A stretch of DNA of 64,000 nt from Pseudomonadales bacterium. GTDB lineage: Bacteria > Pseudomonadota > Gammaproteobacteria > Pseudomonadales > Halieaceae. The notes beneath the pieces were generated by a model. The model saw nothing but the letters and a program-made list of their open reading frames with translations. It searched no databases and had not been told where the DNA came from. The stretch lies in NCBI GenBank assembly GCA_024234815.1, contig JACKNO010000001.1, positions 1,488,001 to 1,552,000 on the forward strand. Reading direction: 5' to 3'. The translations under genes were made by a program, and so were the position numbers. The stretch's first letter is position 1, and each line of letters begins with the position of its first letter. Of the stretch, positions 61,582 to 64,000 are shown in pieces.

Positions 61582-61709
61582 GCCGCCTCCTCTTTCCGGG
61601 GGTGGTTTCGTACGTCCCGTTTCTTTGATCGGGTGGAAATCGCCATAACCGGCGTAGAGGTGGCCATAAGGCCATAAAACTAAACGAATTATTCTGGAGT
61701 TTTAACTGG

Positions 61710-62081
61710 ATGGCAACGATCAACCAATTGGTCCGTACGCCCAGGAAGCGCAAAGTAGAAAAGAGCGATGTACCTGCACTGCAGAGCTGCCCGCAGCGCC
61801 GTGGTGTTTGTACTCGCGTTTATACGACTACGCCGAAGAAGCCGAACTCTGCACTGCGTAAGGTCTGCCGTGTGCGCCTGACCAACGGTTACGAGGTTTC
61901 CTCGTACATCGGTGGTGAAGGTCACAACCTGCAGGAGCACAGTGTAGTTTTGATTCGCGGTGGTCGTGTGAAGGACTTGCCCGGTGTGCGTTATCACACC
62001 GTACGCGGCAGCCTCGACACCTCCGGAGTTTCCGATCGCAGGAACGGTCGCTCCAAGTACGGTGCCAAGCGCCCCAAGTAA
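61710..62081 (+). CDS. rpsL: Ribosomal protein S12
   Basis: A 123-residue S12. The streptomycin-determining regions read TPKKPNSALRKV and GGRVKDLPGVRYH, with both lysines present, i.e. the sensitive form. It acts in decoding in the 30S subunit. Confidence 0.99.
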   Translation: MATINQLVRTPRKRKVEKSDVPALQSCPQRRGVCTRVYTTTPKKPNSALRKVCRVRLTNGYEVSSYIGGEGHNLQEHSVVLIRGGRVKDLPGVRYHTVRGSLDTSGVSDRRNGRSKYGAKRPK

Positions 62082-62196
62082 GCGAGATCTACAAGCGCAA
62101 CCTGGCTTAACCAAGTAAGTAAGGCTGAACCTCTGCCTCCCCCGCATATGTGGCAGGTCGGTGTTCGGAATAACCTGAAGAGAGAAGGGCAAAACC

Positions 62197-62667
62197 ATGC
62201 CAAGAAGACGAGTAGTCGCCAAGCGAGAAGTACTGCCGGATCCGAAATTCGGTAACGTAACGCTGGCAAAGTTCATGAACCACGTAATGATCAGTGGAAA
62301 AAAATCAGTCGCCGAGACAATTGTTTACGGTGCCCTTGATATCGTCAAGGAGCGTCTGAACAAGGATCCGCTCGAGGCTTTTGACGAGGCGCTGGAAAAC
62401 ATCGCCCCCATGGTGGAAGTAAAGTCCCGCAGGGTTGGCGGTGCTACCTACCAGGTGCCGGTTGAAGTGCGCCCGGCCCGCCGCATGGCATTGTCCATGC
62501 GCTGGTTGGTGGAGTACTCCCGTAATCGCGGTGAAAAGTCCATGCGTCAGCGCCTGGCTGGTGAAATTATAGACGCCTCACAGGGTAAGGGTAACGCTGT
62601 GAGAAAGCGTGAAGATGTTCACCGTATGGCTGAAGCCAACAAGGCGTTCTCTCACTACCGTTTTTAA
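62197..62667 (+). CDS. rpsG: Ribosomal protein S7
   Basis: A 156-residue S7 with PRRRVVAKREVLPDPKFGNV at the start and EVRPARRMALSMRWLVEYSR in the middle. It nucleates assembly of the 30S head and represses the operon in E. coli. The end AEANKAFSHYRF is normal. Confidence 0.99.
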   Translation: MPRRRVVAKREVLPDPKFGNVTLAKFMNHVMISGKKSVAETIVYGALDIVKERLNKDPLEAFDEALENIAPMVEVKSRRVGGATYQVPVEVRPARRMALSMRWLVEYSRNRGEKSMRQRLAGEIIDASQGKGNAVRKREDVHRMAEANKAFSHYRF

Positions 62668-62703
62668 TCCGTTGCCCAGCAACCTGTTATTGGGGATTTA
62701 ATC

Positions 62704-64000
62704 GTGGCACGTAAGACACCGATCAGCCGATATCGCAATATCGGCATATGCGCGCATGTGGATGCGGGTAAAACCACTACCACCGAGCGTGTTCTTTTCT
62801 ACACCGGACTGTCCCACAAAATTGGTGAGGTGCACGACGGCGCCGCCACCATGGACTGGATGGAGCAGGAGCAGGAGCGTGGTATCACCATTACCTCGGC
62901 TGCGACGACCTGTTTCTGGAAGGGCATGGATGCGCAGTTCGATGACCACCGCATCAATATCATTGACACTCCCGGACACGTTGATTTCACCATTGAGGTT
63001 GAGCGTTCCCTGCGAGTGCTGGACGGTGCCGTTGTGGTGCTGTGTGGCACCTCCGGTGTGCAGCCGCAGACGGAAACTGTCTGGCGTCAGGCTAACAAGT
63101 ACGAAGTGCCTCGCATGGTATTTGTTAACAAGATGGACCGCGCCGGCGCGGATTTCCGCAAGGTCGTGGGTCAGCTGAAAACCCGCCTGGGTGCTGTGCC
63201 CGTTCCACTGCAGATGACCATCGGTGCAGAGGAAGACTTCAAAGGCGTGATAGACCTCGTCAAGAACAAGGCCATCCTCTGGAACGAGGCTGACCAGGGC
63301 ATGACCTTTGAGTACGCGGACGTACCTGCCGAATTGGTGGATGAAGTCCAGGAAATGCGCGAGTACCTGATTGAATCTGCTGCGGAAGCAACGGACGAAC
63401 TCATGGACAAGTACCTTGAAGGCGGAGAGCTGACCGAGGCGGAGATCAAGTTTGGTATCCGCAAGCGGACTCTTGCCAACGAGATCGTTCCGGTTCTGGG
63501 TGGTTCCGCGTTCAAGAACAAGGGCGTGCAGGCCATGCTCGACGCCGTTATCGATTACATGCCCTCGCCGACCGAAGTGAAAGCGATTGAGGGAACCCTG
63601 CTGGATGCGGATCGCACGCCGGCAAAACGGGTTGCCAGCGATGAAGAGCCCTTTTCTGCACTGGCGTTCAAGATAGCCACCGACCCCTTTGTCGGAACGC
63701 TGACATTCTTCCGGGTTTACTCTGGCCAGCTGCAAAGCGGCACAGCGGTATATAACTCTGTAAAGGAGAAGAAGGAGCGCGTCGGCCGGATGGTGCAGAT
63801 GCACGCCAACAGTCGTGAGGAAATCAGGGAAGTACTGGCCGGCGATATTGCCGCTGCCGTGGGCCTGAAAGATGTCACTACCGGTGACACCCTGTGCGAC
63901 CTGGACAAGCCTATCGTGCTGGAGAGGATGGAGTTCCCCGAGCCGGTTATTTCGGTGGCGGTAGAACCCAAGTCGAAGCCCGACCAGGAGAAAATGGGTA
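62704..64000 (+). CDS. fusA: Translation elongation factor G, 3' end beyond the window
   Basis: Starts at GTG with GGGGA upstream; 432 codons are visible before the right edge. G1 is AHVDAGKTTTTERVL, switch II DTPGHVDF, G4 NKMDR. This is the FusA translocase, distinguished from RF3 and LepA by RNIGICAHVDAGKTTT and the G' domain segment that follows. It catalyses ribosomal translocation. The open frame is intact up to 64000. Confidence 0.98.
   Translation, partial: MARKTPISRYRNIGICAHVDAGKTTTTERVLFYTGLSHKIGEVHDGAATMDWMEQEQERGITITSAATTCFWKGMDAQFDDHRINIIDTPGHVDFTIEVERSLRVLDGAVVVLCGTSGVQPQTETVWRQANKYEVPRMVFVNKMDRAGADFRKVVGQLKTRLGAVPVPLQMTIGAEEDFKGVIDLVKNKAILWNEADQGMTFEYADVPAELVDEVQEMREYLIESAAEATDELMDKYLEGGELTEAEIKFGIRKRTLANEIVPVLGGSAFKNKGVQAMLDAVIDYMPSPTEVKAIEGTLLDADRTPAKRVASDEEPFSALAFKIATDPFVGTLTFFRVYSGQLQSGTAVYNSVKEKKERVGRMVQMHANSREEIREVLAGDIAAAVGLKDVTTGDTLCDLDKPIVLERMEFPEPVISVAVEPKSKPDQEKMG

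Overview
The window looks like chromosome from a marine gammaproteobacterium, most likely near the Cellvibrionales/Halieaceae. The evidence is the tRNA-Tyr-Gly-Thr-tuf, tRNA-Trp-secE-nusG-rplKAJL-rpoBC and rpsL-rpsG-fusA order, a Pseudomonas-like EF-Tu, a PEP-CTERM tail of the PIPAAAWLFGSALLGL type and a complete Mla operon. This placement is an inference from gene content; no search was run.

Layout. 1-11.5 kb is an envelope and secretion region: an unknown secreted protein running off the left edge, a glycosyltransferase, a CapK/PaaK-type adenylate-forming enzyme, a solute-binding protein, a polysaccharide-lyase-like lipoprotein, a PEP-CTERM protein, a YD-repeat lipoprotein set between two 56-bp direct repeats, and an IPTL-CTERM-like protein. 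At 11.7 kb there is a tRNA-Thr(UGU), then a small Cys/His exported protein and a ZnuD-like TonB receptor with acidic His-rich loops.

14.7-26.4 kb is the most interesting part: a minus-strand stress-tolerance island with PsiE, four Hsp20 proteins (one membrane-anchored), YfdX, a Kef-type K+/H+ antiporter, an NtrC-family activator, its histidine kinase and a PTS enzyme I. The parts list overlaps the locus of heat resistance (tLST/LHR), but clpK, ftsH, hdeD, trx and degP are absent. Here the genes appear to be wired as a sigma-54 regulon. Two -24/-12 promoters, one before hsp20 and one before yfdX, each have an upstream pair of CGGCCA-N3-TGGCCG palindromes spaced about three helical turns apart. 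The island is bracketed by a 193-bp direct repeat (4 mismatches) made from the 3' end of the TonB receptor gene. Slightly further out, a decayed 3' half of tRNA-Thr lies at 27.15 kb, in the geometry expected of a tRNA-integrated element. No recombinase is visible.

27.4-35.3 kb is a nine-gene plus-strand operon: a Rap1a-like exported protein coupled to an unconventional Mrp/Mnh cation antiporter with three NuoL/M-like subunits. 35.4-38.5 kb is mlaFEDCB on the minus strand. 38.6-47.4 kb holds ordinary single genes (DUF2970, SpeE-like, RHH protein, pckA, SulP, transglutaminase, uracil-DNA glycosylase, HIT, YbjN). From 47.5 kb to the right edge is the conserved translation and RNA polymerase block, ending inside fusA.
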